A program made the position numbers and the translations under genes. The notes beneath the pieces are model-generated. The model ran no database searches, was not told where the DNA came from, and worked only from the letters and a program-made list of their open reading frames with translations. This document shows, piece by piece, positions 1 to 11,387 of a stretch of 64,000 nucleotides of DNA (positions are counted from its first letter, which is position 1; each line of letters starts with the position of its first letter). The DNA lies in the NCBI RefSeq assembly GCF_029873635.1, contig NC_080417.1, positions 28,906,182 through 28,970,181 of the forward strand, read 5' to 3'. This DNA is from Malania oleifera (Eukaryota > Streptophyta > Magnoliopsida > Santalales > Ximeniaceae).

Positions 1-200
1 AACATTGAGAAAAGGGCCCATAAAAGCCCCAAGAATGGCAATGTACTTTAGGGAGGTCACAACTTCAACTGAGAACCAATGTCAGGTATGAAGGCCCCAA
101 AAGATGATGAATCTATGAATGTTCCAATATTAACAAACTTCGACCAAAACTACATTATTTTAAAAAAAAAAACAAAAGAAAAAACAACAAAACTCCCAAC

Positions 201-298
201 CTGCCCAATATAAAAGCCATCTTTGTTGCTCATTTTGATCTTTTCTCTCAATAGCTCTAAATGTTGAGTATACAGGTACGACAATCCCCACAGAACAG
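201..298 (-). other. HVA22K: HVA22K exon 3
   Basis: The acceptor is TTGTGCAG before 298 and the donor is GTTGGG from 200. The exon encodes CCSVGIVVPVYSTFRAIE and then the charged loop ending WLLYWA, the diagnostic TB2/DP1/HVA22 core. Confidence 0.88.
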
Positions 299-411
299 CT
301 GCACAAGTGAACAATCAACATTAATGCTACCACGCTATTATTTTGCAGAGGATTAAGCACAGCAAGACATTTTCTTTATTCAAGGAAAGATGGCTATAAT
401 CATGCACATAC

Positions 412-458
<47 letters not shown>

Positions 459-3400
459 CTAATAGATTGAAGATGTATTTTTAGAAGCAAGAGCTGGCAT
501 TCTAGGAATTTTTTAGACACCAAAATTATTTCAAAGCAAGAACTAATCCTTACTGCATTCCAAAATCTTGTTCTATTTTTCAGATCAGAAATTAACCACA
601 TAACATCTAAAATGTTTAGACCAAATTGCAATACAGATCTCACCATGCTGTTCGAATAACAACATTAGAACCAAGTGGACAAAGCAGCAACCGCAGCCCA
701 ACCTGTAACACATGGAAAACACCACCAATTTTAAAGATATTTTAAAGCATGTAACTATAATGGCAGGAATGACTCTCATTCCAACCATAAAACAAGACAA
801 CAGTAATAAACAAAAAAAACAAACTTCATTGCATCTTTTTTCCTGGCATACTCAATAAACATACAATTTTATATGTTAATAAAAAACAAATAGTTTCAAA
901 AAGATACATCAAATGGTTTCTATGAGATAAATTTTAAATTATCTTGCACAATATCATTTTTTTGTGAAGACGACCCTCTCCACATTCTAAATCTAAGATG
1001 TATCTTAGCAGGGTTTGAGATGGTTTCAGGTTTGAAAGCTAACCTTAGAAAAAGTGAGATCATTCCAGTTGGAGAAACTGTAGACAGGCCTCTCCTTTGC
1101 TGGCCTTCTAGGCTGTAAAATGGGTATTTTTCTAACTACCTTGGGCTACCTCTTGGCACCAAATTCAAAGATAAAGGAGTGTGGGATCCCATCATTGAAA
1201 ATTTTGAAAAAAGGCTCGCTGGATGGAAGAGGAATTTCTTACCAAAAGGTGGCAGACTCACTCTCGTTAAAGGCACCTCGACAAATCTCCATGTTTACTT
1301 CATGTCTCTCATTCCCCTTCCGACTTCAATTGCCAAGAGACTTGAAAGAATTCAAAGGAGGCTTCTTTAGAGGAGCTTCAGGGTGGAATTCAAATTTCAT
1401 CTTGTCAATGGGCATTGGTGAAACAACCCTTTCATTTAGGAGGCTTAGGTTTGAAGTCCCTCCACATCTTCAATAAAGCACCATTAGGTAAATGGTTGTG
1501 GAAATTCATGATTGAGAAAGACCATCTTTGGCGGGAAATCATTGCTGTGATATATGGGCTTGAACATAATGATTGGATCTCCAGGCTATCAAAGGACCAC
1601 ATGATGTAGAGGTGTGGAATTTCATCAGGAAAGGCTGGAATGATTTTGCTTCTTGTATCAGATTTCAGGTGGGGAATGGGAACAACATTTATTTTTGGCA
1701 TGTCTCGTGGTGCGACCAAGAACTCTTAGCATCTTATTTCCAGCCATCTACACCTTTGCCTGTGATACAGATGCCTACGTTAGACAACACCTTCAAACCT
1801 CAGATCAGTGGCTCTTTTGGACATCCCCTTCCTCAAAAATGTGGAAGATGGGGAACTAACCAGCTCACAGTCTTTTACAGCTTTCTTTACAACGTCCAGC
1901 ACCAAAATAGTACTGATCTTCCTGTTTGGGCCTTAGATGAGAAGGGGGCCTTCACTGTTAGATCCTTCTACAGGAAGCTCTTCCCTTTAGAGTCAAGCAA
2001 CTTTCATTTCCATTGGACTCAGATTTGGAAGACAGCTGCCCCGACAAAAGTTGCCTTCCTTGCATGGGAGGCAACTCATGGTAAGATTTTGACTCTGGAT
2101 AATTTGTAAAAAAGGGGTCTGTTAGTCGCCAACAAATGTCCCCTTTGAATGGCTGACGCAAAATCTATAAAGCACATCTTCATTCACTACACTTGGGCCA
2201 GGAATCTATGGACTATGGAGTTGTATCTGATCGGACAATGGTGGGTGATTGCTAACTCTGTGGGAGGGGAACTCTAGGCATGGAAAGGGATTCGGGCAAC
2301 AAAGGAGAAGAGAAAGGCTATGTCCCTTAGTCCCCTTGCAATTTTATGGTGCATTTGTAAAGAGAGGAATAGGTGAGTGTTTTAAAAATTCAACATCAGC
2401 AGCCCAGATCAGCAAATAGCACTGGTTTACTGTGGTCAATAGCTGGCATAGTGGGACTATTGTTAATGACTATGATGTAATCTTTGTTTTATGTGACACT
2501 AACTGTACCACGGGCTGGCATCCCCTTGATTCCTTTTCAATAAAGTTTCCTTTACTTACAAAAAAATAGAATTAGAAAATAGTAGTTCAAGAAGCACATG
2601 ATCCTGGTTGCCCAACACAATTCCCCCAATGCTAAAAATATTCATGATCCTCAGCAGCTTCTTGACAGCTTCCCTTGCATTACTAGGCATGAATATTTTG
2701 TCGCAAAATTAATCATATTTTTTTTTTTGAATAATTATCAGACAAATCTCTTTGAATACCAAAAATACGAATTTTTTTTGTTATGGCAATTAGAAAGTTA
2801 TTAACTCCTATTTGATCATTGTCCATGTCATGCCAGATCTTTTATGAATATGAGAGAGAGAGAGAGAGGAGAAAAAAAAATTAATTGATGATACAATATC
2901 TTGCTTTGTTAAGAAGAATAATAAGCGATAAAACAACGAGGCATGCTTGAAAGACATTGTGAAGAACAAGAGGAATGCAGCCTGATTAACAAAAAAGGTA
3001 ATTTTATTGAATATTCCTGAAGGGCATCCAAGAATTAAGAAAATAGAGGAACTCCAACTCCTTAAACTCAATAAGGATAATGACCAACCAACTGATAACA
3101 TCATTAGGGGTCAGTTGTTAGGAATTACCCAATGCAATCCATAAAAAAATATGTTAAGTAGGCAACATTGCTACATACTTCTTAATGGTCGAAAAGATAT
3201 ACCACATATTGCCTCCTATATTATGATGAAAGAAACTAATAGGTCACAGTCCCTCGCCCCAACCATATGAAGTTGGTTCCAGCCCAACAAAACCCGTCTA
3301 CAATAAATGCATGTAATTATAGAATTGATATATCACTTATCTTTCTCTTTCTCTTCGCTTTTTCCTTTTAGAGTGGGGGTGGGGGATGGGAGGGTAATGA

Positions 3401-4742
3401 TCGAATTTTTACCCAATTATCAATTTGCATCAATGCAATCTTTATTACACCACTACCTTCATAAATATCCTTTGGACATCACCTAACGTAAAAAATGTCT
3501 TCTTATCTATCTCTTCTTTGATCTTTCATATTCTAGTCCTCCATCTCGACATCCCATAATCATAGCTTCACCTATGATACAGACTTCATAATGGAGCGTT
3601 CATTTGATCTAAGATTCTAAATGGCATCTAAATAAAGGCAATGTCTGCATCGTTTCACTAAATAAGCAAACGAGTTAGACATCAACGAGTTTAGTGATAA
3701 CATTTCTCTAAAATTGGTATGATTGAATCAAACATATTCCCATGTCCGATTCGGTAAGAGCGAAATTCAGAGGTCACTCTGCAATTTTACCCATGATGTT
3801 TTAATTACTTGTTTTAAATTTGTCACCCTATGAGAATATTGTATCATCCATTTTCACCATCTCAACTCCTCACCAAACTTAAGTTGGAATGTGACTATGT
3901 GACAACAGCAATAATAATAATAATAAATTAATAATAGTTAATTAATTAATTAACAAGCACCTTTCAATTTCAAAGTACATAAAAACTAATTAATAATATA
4001 TATGTATAAGAAGGTGTGTTTCTTATCAAATGGAAACTATTTCAAGTAATTCAACCTAACCTCCAGACTCATTCCTTCATAGCAACCTATTTCGACTGCC
4101 CTTCCACTTCAATTGTCATTGCTTCCACACGTCCTCAACACAGTCATTTAATTTGATTGGAACTTCTCTACACTTCAAATTCACCAGACTACCGGGGTGA
4201 CTCTCTAAAACTCTACCTCACAGCTTGTCCAAAAGATATGATCTAACATGAATTCTTATGCTTGATCCCTGCAACTCACACCATAATAGTTAAACTGCGT
4301 AACAACTAATAACACGAACAGGATAACCACACCATTAGAACACAGTTCGACGAAGTAGCCACAGTTTCACGATTATCTAATCATAGCCTCGCTCCATCAT
4401 TTTCCCAAATAAAATTACACTCACACTTATAAGAGCGATTGTAAGACGATCATAAGATTTATCATCAACATTCTCTGATAATTTTAACGGAAGGGCATCA
4501 AACGCATAAATACCACGATTGACTATCGAAAGCAGGTAGAACGAGAATTTGAAAAAACCAATACACAATAAACATAAAATGGGGTAATTCGCAGGACACG
4601 ACAAATGAAGATATAATGAAATTCCAAACCCTAGCCAACTTCCAAACCCTAGCCGACAGGTAGAAAAAGAAGATGAAACTTAGAAAATTTAAAGAATCAT
4701 AGTCTAAACCTCGCTTGTGAAGTTCGAACCGAGAAGAGACAT
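201..4742 (-). CDS. HVA22K: HVA22-like protein k, 5' half (exons 1-3, gene continues past left edge)
   Basis: The TB2/DP1/HVA22 family shapes ER membranes (Yop1/REEP relatives) and the plant members are linked to ABA and stress responses. Three minus-strand exons join in frame: 4710-4742 (MSLLGSNFTSE), 644-702 (starts VGLRLLLCPLGSNVV) and 201-298 (contains VGIVVPVYSTFRAIE and the family pattern NEQQRWLLYW). All introns begin GT and end AG: intron 1 is 4709-703, intron 2 is 643-299, intron 3 starts at 200. Phases agree (0, 2, 1), so codons TG|C and G|CN are rebuilt across the splices. The start is the first ATG of the conserved short exon 1. I recognised the family from recalled HVA22k sequences. 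Downstream exons, including the remaining membrane hairpin, are not in the window. Intron 1 holds an antisense LINE. No disrupting mutation is seen in the three exons. Confidence 0.86.
417..455. repeat. (GA)n microsatellite in HVA22K intron 2
   Basis: About 19 uninterrupted GA dinucleotides inside the 345-nt intron 2. On the coding strand this reads as a CT tract. A shorter (GA)n tract lies at 2850-2870 in intron 1. Confidence 0.95.
644..702 (-). other. HVA22K: HVA22K exon 2
   Basis: The acceptor is TTACAG before 702 and the donor is GTGAGA from 643. Nineteen codons plus two bases encode a leucine-rich stretch ending in VVIRTA, typical of the start of the first hydrophobic hairpin. Confidence 0.85.
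965..2566 (+). mobile_element. 5'-truncated L1-type LINE in HVA22K intron 1 (antisense to gene)
   Basis: Plus-strand reading frames, broken by frameshifts and stops, give a plant LINE reverse transcriptase from its catalytic DD onward. They continue through VSGLKANLRKSE (near 1030) and YLGLPLGTKFKDKGVWDPII (1135-1195), then LAGWKRNFLPKGGRLTLVKG (1217-1276). A zf-RVT-like C-terminal part spans 1600-2110 (WNFIRKGW, FTVRSFYRKL, KVAFLAWEA). The element begins abruptly at the RT active site, the usual 5' truncation of LINEs. It ends near a short A-rich tail (2559-2566) after an AATAAA at 2540. Stops and frame changes mark it as a dead copy. I could not fix a target-site duplication. Confidence 0.85.
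2567..4625 (-). other. HVA22K: Rest of HVA22K intron 1
   Basis: AT-rich intronic DNA with a short (GA)n run near 2855, homopolymer runs and no convincing coding potential. A 75-codon open stretch at 4377-4604 matches no family I know and lies inside the intron. Confidence 0.6.
4626..4651 (-). promoter_or_regulatory. Paired telo-box motifs early in HVA22K intron 1
   Basis: Two AAACCCTA motifs (4626-4633 and 4644-4651) lie 18 bp apart within a duplicated CCAAACCCTAGCC block. They begin about 60 nt into intron 1. Telo-boxes are common near the 5' ends of broadly expressed plant genes. Any function here is inferred. Confidence 0.5.
4710..4742 (-). other. HVA22K: HVA22K exon 1 (coding part)
   Basis: Eleven codons from the ATG at 4742 encode MSLLGSNFTSE. 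The donor follows directly (GAG then GTTTAG). The short, conserved first exon is what anchors the gene start. Confidence 0.82.
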
Positions 4743-5247
4743 TCCGCTGGTAAGCAAAGAGGATTTGAGAAGCGGCAATTTACAGTGTTATTGTGAAATT
4801 ATCGATCAAAGTCGAGAACGGTGGAACGAACGCACCCGATTTCGGAGTTCTTTGCCAATATTCCCGCTCCCAGAGCCAGAGGGCGTCGGTAGGGGAGAGA
4901 AGAGGATGGATTCTGGCCAATGAGAGACGCCTATATTCTCGTTTGACATGGATTGGGTCTCACTCAATCAACTATTGGGTGCCCAAAAGAAAACGACGAC
5001 ATTTAGAGAAGGAATACATCCAAACAGGCGGCGGTGGGCCCCTAGTTACCAATTCTAAATGGGAATGAAGGAGAATAACTCATGGAAATGGAACTGCAAA
5101 CCAATTTTATTTAGGTATGGTTATATTTGCTAACTCTGTATATGTACTACAATGTTTTTATTGTAGATCCTCCAAAGACCTTGTCTCATAAAGGCTAATG
5201 GTACTATACTCTTTTCTAATCTTAAAGAATAAAATCCGGGTAAAAGG
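4743..5247 (-). promoter_or_regulatory. 5' UTR and upstream flank of HVA22K
   Basis: Relatively GC-rich sequence directly upstream of the ATG at 4742, up to the copia insertion at 5248. I see no clear TATA box. The copia element therefore sits about 0.5 kb upstream of the start codon. Confidence 0.5.
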
Positions 5248-5612
5248 TGTTATAGCTGGAGCAAGGAGACAGCCATGAGTTGAAAACGCTGTCCATTTAT
5301 CTCTCAATTCATTTAGATTTTATCTTGATGGATGAAACTCCCAAATTTGCAATTTAATGTATTAATTGTGAGTTAAAATTCAGCTTTATAAATAGAGAGC
5401 TGAGAAATGTGATATATACAGCACAAGTGAGAAGTTCAGAGAGCTGAGAGGAGAAAGAGGGGGAAGAAAGGGAGAGAGAGAGTGAGAGAATTGTAATTTT
5501 CCAGTGAAATAGTGAATATTTGGTGTATGCTCCTTGGACGTAGGTCGATATTGATCGAACCACATTAAATTTCTGGTGTCACATCTTTCTAGATGCTCAT
5601 AGGTTCCTAACA
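5248..5612 (+). repeat. 5' LTR of copia element (365 bp)
   Basis: Bounded by TG and CA. It matches 8359-8764 apart from substitutions and an insertion/duplication present only in the 3' copy. The primer site TGGTATCAGAG begins at 5615. Confidence 0.9.
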
Positions 5613-5614
5613 AG

Positions 5615-5625
5615 TGGTATCAGAG
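5615..5625 (+). other. Primer-binding site (initiator tRNA-Met)
   Basis: TGGTATCAGAG two bases after the 5' LTR, the standard plant LTR-retrotransposon primer site. Confidence 0.9.
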
Positions 5626-6027
5626 ACCGGTTGGAACAGAAAAAGTCAAATCAGAAGTGATCCCAAAATCAGAGTTCTGTCCAGTGGATCAAAACTAAGT
5701 TTTGAGGCCACCATCATATTTAGCTCGCCGAGATGAAGAGAACCGTGCAAACCCGAGCTCAAACGGAGTCCAAACGAAGCCTCACGCACCCTCACACGCC
5801 TCGCCGGAGCAGGACGCTTTGCCGCGCGCCGGTGACCAGCTCCTTACGTGCTGCACGCGATTGCACGTGTCTTCCTTGCCTGGACAGCCTCGACCTGACT
5901 TAGGGGAACCCGACCCGACCCGAATACAGACTCATACTAGGTTAACCCGAGAACCGGTCCCCGACCCGGATCCGACCTACTGCTTCAGCGACACATCAGC
6001 CGCCATGTTAGCAGGAGGACCCCACTA

Positions 6028-6180
6028 CCACGTCAGTAGGTGGGCCCACTGCCATGACATTGTGCCACGTCAGCTTGTCACGTCAACGGGTGGACCCCAC
6101 TGCCACATCAGCAGGTGGGCCCAATGCTATGTCAGCCTGCCACGTCATTGTGATACGTCAGCCTGCCACGTCAACAGAGT
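6028..6180 (+). repeat. Leader array of CCACGTCAGC-type motifs
   Basis: About eight degenerate copies of CCACGTCA(G/A)C, separated by GGTGGGCCCACTG-like spacers, lie in the untranslated leader between the primer site and gag. The core ACGTCA is a bZIP-type (C-box/as-1-like) binding core. Regulatory use is inferred. Confidence 0.7.
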
Positions 6181-6334
6181 TGACCAAGTTTGACCATTAC
6201 TTTGACTGAGCTTTTCGGAGTTGTTTTGGATCCATTTTTCGAGCGACTTGAACCATTTCTAGGGTTTTTGATCGTTTTGAATCCAACCGTGCTATCCATT
6301 TTAGCTAATTCCATCTCCAAATTAGTGAATCGAG

Positions 6335-8287
6335 ATGTCGAATGAAAAGAGCTCAAAAATCGAAATGTTTAATGGCAACAATTTCGGTTTATGGAAGATG
6401 CAGATAGTAGATTATTTGTTTGGAAAGAAATTGCACTTATCGTTGAAGGGTAAGCCAGCATCCATGAACGAGGACGAGTGGAAGTTGCTTGATCGAAAAG
6501 CCCTCGGAGCCATCAGAATGACGTTGTCGAAATCTGTGGCGTTCAATATCAAGCATATATCATCCACCAAGTCTCTGATGGATGCGCTCTCTAATATGTA
6601 TGAGCAACCTTCAGTCACAAACAAGGTACATCTCATGAAAAAACTATTTACGATGAGCATGTCTGCAGGTGAAAGTTTCAGCAGGCATTTGAATAACTTC
6701 AATGAGTTGTCTGATCAACTCGTCTCAGTCGGGATAATGTTTGATAATTAGATTCGGGCCCTACTGATTCTTAGTTAGTTGCCTGAAAGTTGGAATGGTG
6801 TTGTTACTGCCATCAATAGCTCCACAAGAAAATCGAAGCTTGTATACGATGAGGTTTTCAGCATGATTTTGATGGAGGAAATCAGAATGCAGTCAAACCA
6901 TGGCTCCACTTCGAGTTCAGCCTTGAACATGGAGAGTCGAGGCAGAGGAAACAAGCATGGACGATCAAACAACCACGACATATTTAGGCCCAGGCGGTCT
7001 AAATCCAGAAATCCTAGAGGTACTCAGGACACGGGTTCCTAAAGCACAAAAGTTATTGAGTGCTGGAACTATGGAAAAACTAGTCATTACAAGAACCAAT
7101 ACAGGAGTCAAAAGAAAGAATATGAGAAGAGGGTAAAGACAGAAACAAATATTGCTTTTGGAAATGATGAGATGTTGATTTGCTCTTTGGAGAGTAAGCA
7201 GGAGTCTTGGGTCTTAGACTCCGGAACCTCATTTCATGCCACTTGTTGCAGAGATTACCTAAAAGAGTACACACCAGGTAATTTTGGTAAGGTGTACCTT
7301 GGCAACAATCAACCTTGCGACATAACTGGCAAAAGAGTTATGAAGATCAATATAAACGGGCCAGTATGGAAGCTGAAGGATGTCAGATATATTCCAGACT
7401 TGAGAAAGAATTTGATCTCAGTTGGCTAGCTGGCAGATGAGGGATACACGACGAAATTCATTGGCGATGAATGTAAAGTTTCAAAAGGTGTACTAACGAT
7501 TGCGCGAGGTAAGAAAAACGGAACTTTTTTTCTAACCTCCAATACCTCCATGTTTATTTCAGTTGCTGCAAGAAATGACGACAGCAACATCTGGTACCAA
7601 TGACTCGGTCACATGAGCAAAAAGAGACTCAAGGTGATGCACTCAAAGGAAAAATTAAGTGGTCTACAGTCAGTGCAAATTGACATGTGTGAGGATTGTA
7701 TAGTAGGGAAACAGAAGAGGGTTAGTTTCCAGATAAACACCCATGCCTTAAAGAAGAAGAGACTAGAACTAGTCCACTCAGAATGTGTCAGGATACAACA
7801 GCAGAATGCCGAGAATCCTCAGATGGAGGAACCAGTGGAGCAGATCGTCGCACCACCGTCTCCTACTCCAGCTTCGGAGCTTAGGAGATCTATTCGGTCT
7901 CATGTACCAAACAGAAGGTATATTGATGGAGGAGAGCCCGAATGCTATGATGAAGCATGTCAGGTGGCAGATACGAGCAAGTGGGAGCTTGCGATGAAGG
8001 ATGAGATGAAGTTCCTCACCTCCAACAGAATGTGAAAGTTGCCCAAAGGCCTTCATAACAAGTGGGTGTACAAAATCAAAGAGGAGCATGATGGCTCCAG
8101 AAGGTACAAGCCTCGGTTGATAGTCAAAGGTTTCGAACGGAAAGAAGGGATTGACTACACCGACATCCTTGTACCAATTGTGAAGTTGTTAGCCATCATA
8201 TTAGTCCGCAGGAATCGAGCAGACAGGAAGGTGGTGACTACAGAGAAACTTCAGTTGTGTTCAACTTTAGTTGGTTTTCATGCCTGA
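6335..8287 (+). pseudogene. Copia gag-pol remnant (gag, protease, fragmentary integrase and RT)
   Basis: Gag starts at the ATG at 6335 (MSNEKSSKIEMFNGNNFGLW, a DUF4219/UBN2-type start). It is cut by a TAG at about 6750 and others. The zinc knuckle near 7060 is degenerate (CWNYGKTSHY, with lost cysteines). The protease is recognisable (WVLDSGTSFH, 7209-7238), as is the pre-integrase segment with KNLISVG and LGHMS. At about 7780 the frame passes from LELVHSE directly to a segment typical of the region before RT, so the DDE core is missing. RT retains only its N-terminal part (NKWVYKIKE, GIDYTDILVPIVKL) and is cut at about 8190. Confidence 0.88.
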
Positions 8288-8358
8288 AGACATATTTTGA
8301 GCACATCACTTATTCATGATACTGATTGAGGAGGCATCTCTATCTCCAAGTGGGAGAT

Positions 8359-8764
8359 TGTTATAGCTGGAGCTAGGAGACAGCCAGGAGCTGGAGCTGA
8401 GTTGGAAATGCGGTCCATTTATGGAGCTGAGTTGGAAACGCGGTCCATTTATCTCTCCATTCATTTAGATTTTACCTTGATGGATGAAACTCCCAAATTT
8501 GCAATTTAATGTATTAATTGCGATTTAAATTTCAGCTCTATAAATAAAGAGCTGAGAAATGTGATATATACAACACAAGTGAGAAGCTTAGAGAACAGAG
8601 AGGAGAAAGAGGAGGAAGAGAGGGAGAGAGAGAGTGAGAAAACTGTAATTTTCCGGCAAAATAGTGAATATTTGATATGTGCTCTGTGGACATAAGTCTA
8701 TATTGACCGAACCACGTTAAATTTCTGGTGTCACATTTTTCTGGATGCTCATAGGTTCCTAACA
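8359..8764 (+). repeat. 3' LTR of copia element (406 bp)
   Basis: Same ends as the 5' LTR. It is 41 bp longer, mainly because a block containing GGAGCTGAGTTGGAAA and GCGGTCCATTTAT occurs twice (8393-8452). Confidence 0.9.
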
Positions 8765-8880
8765 GAAGGTTGGTGAAAGTGTGTAAATTCATAAGCTTAG
8801 TCTGATTCCACTATCCCCACATTTATTCTCATATTCTTTTAAACATGTATGAAAACAAATATTCACAAGTAAACAAAGAT

Positions 8881-9080
8881 ATTCACATGCTTATTCAAAA
8901 GTATCAAAACCAATACTCACAATTCACATGCTTATTCTAAAATATGGAAACAGATATTCACAATTCAAATGATAATTCAAAAATGTGGAAACAGATATTC
9001 ACAATTAACATGCTTATTCAAAAATGTGGAAATATAATATTCACAATTAACATGTTTATTCAAAAATATGGAAACAGAAT
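8881..9080. repeat. Minisatellite, ~41-bp unit, five imperfect copies
   Basis: Units run ATTCACAATT - AACATGCTTATTC - AAAAATGTGGAAACAGAT, 41-42 bp each, with a shorter first copy. It lies in AT-rich DNA right of the copia element (8765-9290), where I see nothing else. Confidence 0.8.
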
Positions 9081-9289
9081 ATTCATAATCGATCAAAGAT
9101 ATACACACATATATACACAATTAAATACTTACCACAATATTCACAAAGTATATATATAGGTAAATATTCAAACATATACGAACAACTATTTACAAGTATA
9201 CATAAAATATCCACAAAATAAGGAGTAATTAAAAGACTAATTAAATTTGAATTTGGGATAATTAACAATTAATTACTAACTTGACTATC

Positions 9290-10260
9290 AAAAAATCCCC
9301 AGTAGAGTCGCCAAGCTGTCGCGACATTCCCGGCATAAATTGGGATAATGCGGTTTTAAAAATATTTTCGTGGAAAACACTATGCGATGGAGTCGTCGCT
9401 AACCTTTTGGAGTGTGGTTAGAACACTTGGTTACTACCCAATTAAGGGTAGAATCGATCTGCATTACCAAAGTCGGATTTGGGAGTTTGGTTACGTAAGG
9501 GGAAGGTGTTAGCACCCTCTATACGCCTATTCTACGTATGGTACCTAATTAATTGAAAATTATACCAAATTTAATTCAAAAAGCCTTCTATTTTACTCCC
9601 TTTATGAATTTACAAAATGCAAATAAATGAACCACACATAGTATACAATATGTACATATTCCCTCAGAACTAGGGCACACGAAACTTAAAAAACCCATAC
9701 CTTTTTGTTGCAATCATTGGAAAGAAAATTGAGAAAATATTTTTACAAAAATAGCTCCCAGAATTACTTCACAAACTCCATAGAATTTTTCAAAATATCA
9801 ACTAGTATTTTCCAAATTTTTATGGGAGGTTTTAAAACTCATTCAAGATGAAAAGTTTGCAAAATCAATTTTCTAGACCTCAAATATATTTTTCTAGTTT
9901 TTCTCTATTTTTTTGATTTTTTGATTTTTTTTTTGAAATTTTTGAGCAAATAAATATTAAAATACAAAAAATGAATAAGTAAAGAAAATAAGAAAACCCG
10001 ATTTGAAACCAATCCAATGGGTCCATCGTGAAAGTGTTCGCGATTGTGTGTTATCATTGTTGCAGGGAAGACGACCACTGTTAATATAGCTTACGAACAT
10101 GTCGACGGAACGTTTAACCAACACCAGAGCATCCATAAGCAAAAATATAAACAAAGAAGGAAAATGATAAATAAAAGTGTGAGAGGCTCTAAAGGCGGAC
10201 TCGCCAACAGAAATTGTAAGATCTCACGATGAATACCCAATTAACCTTTCGGTGTCAATT
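9290..10260 (+). repeat. Dispersed LTR-retrotransposon leader-type repeat, copy 1
   Basis: Contains AGTCGCCAAGCTGTCGCGAC, AACCTTTTGGAGTGTGGTTAGAAC, and GGGGAAGGTGTTAGCACCC followed by a TACGxATGGTACCTAATTA block. The same order recurs at 28260-28354 plus 30300-31200. I associate this sequence type with long gypsy (Tat/Ogre-like) elements in many plants, but the family assignment is from memory and uncertain. No coding potential was seen. Confidence 0.55.
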
Positions 10261-11373
10261 TAACTACAACTGTTTCGGTGAGCCAAGATCAAGGGCATTG
10301 ATCGCCCTAATCTCGGCACATGTAGCCATGTGGTGGTGTGTGTTAATGTGTGTAAAAGTGTGTGCAAGAGTGTGTATAGGAATGTGTGCATGACGTTCTC
10401 CTTCCAATTCTTAAAGTTGGAGTCATTAAGCACCAAAATGAAATTTATGTTGACAGAAATTGTAGTAATAGATGCAGTAACTAAATGTAGAACAAAAGCA
10501 AACAACATGCTTAGTCATAATATACAAGTCATATTATATTCCTAAATCTGTTCCATATATACATGACACGTATATTAACAAATAAAAATGAGCCTCATCT
10601 GAAGATACCTAATACAACATTAATATTCTATCTTTGGACGAAAATATTAACTTGTTAGTAGTATCCTTCATGCATTGATCAAATATTTACAATAAGTCTT
10701 GTCAAATTAAGTCTTTCTTTGGGCCGACTTATTATTCACATGAATAACCTAACAATTTTAATGTATTTATCACCGCAAGTATGCAAGTTGTTTGGCCTAA
10801 CAATGACCATCCTTACTCGCACAAATAACACACATACGTCCTTAATGTTTCAATATAAATACATCTACAAAACAGAGGTTATTTTGGCAACTTATTTCTT
10901 CAATATACTTATACTGAAACACTAAACATACACAAATTACCTTAGAAAAGAAAAAAAAAATTTACAGCCGGCAGGACCTCAAGAATATCCTTAAAAAAAA
11001 AAAAATGTTTTTATTCTTCACAAGCAATCTGATGCTAAAAACCTTAGTAAAAAAAAAAAAAAAAACATTACATGCGCTAAACTGATGCGCCTACCTTTTT
11101 TTTTTTTTTTTAAATGTTTCAATTGGAAATACTCCAAATCGATCCCAAACCTTAAAAAATCCCAAATTAGGGTTGGAAAAACATGATATTAAGCATGGTG
11201 AATAAAATTCCTTTAACCCTAAAACATGTTGATCCATAAAATTATGTAACAACACATCAAATCTAAGTTTTCTTTAAACTTTATCATGGAAAACCTAGAT
11301 CTAGGATTTTAATACAATCAATATCATTCCTAGATCAGATCATGCACAGTTTCTTAATCAACAACATGATTAT
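10261..11373. other. Unassigned AT-rich stretch
   Basis: Contains a TGTG-rich patch (10330-10390), several A/T homopolymers (10951, 10993, 11050, 11095) and no recognisable gene. Its right part (about 11150-11373) is probably the leader of the element whose minus-strand LTR lies at 11388-11798, since it directly follows that LTR's primer site. Confidence 0.5.
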
Positions 11374-11387
11374 GCTCTGATACCACT

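Larger units (their letters stand above)
5248..8764 (+). mobile_element. Ty1/copia retrotransposon, internally deleted (3.5 kb)
   Basis: Two LTRs start TGTTATAGC and end CCTAACA, at 5248-5612 and 8359-8764. A tRNA-Met primer site follows the first, and the polypurine tract AAGTGGGAGAT precedes the second. The flanking 5-mers AAAGG (5243-5247) and GAAGG (8765-8769) differ by one base, fitting a decayed target-site duplication. A full copia element is about 5 kb. This one lacks the integrase core and most of RT and RNase H. Its position upstream of HVA22K could matter for that gene's promoter. Confidence 0.9.

Noticed and set aside
4377..4604. Open stretch with a hydrophobic start, possible small membrane protein
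   Set aside because: It lies inside intron 1 of the HVA22K gene, has no recognisable family and no codon-use support.
5702..6193. 163-codon open frame in the copia leader
   Set aside because: It runs through the repeated CCACGTCAGC array and precedes the real gag ATG; its composition reflects the repeat, not a protein family.
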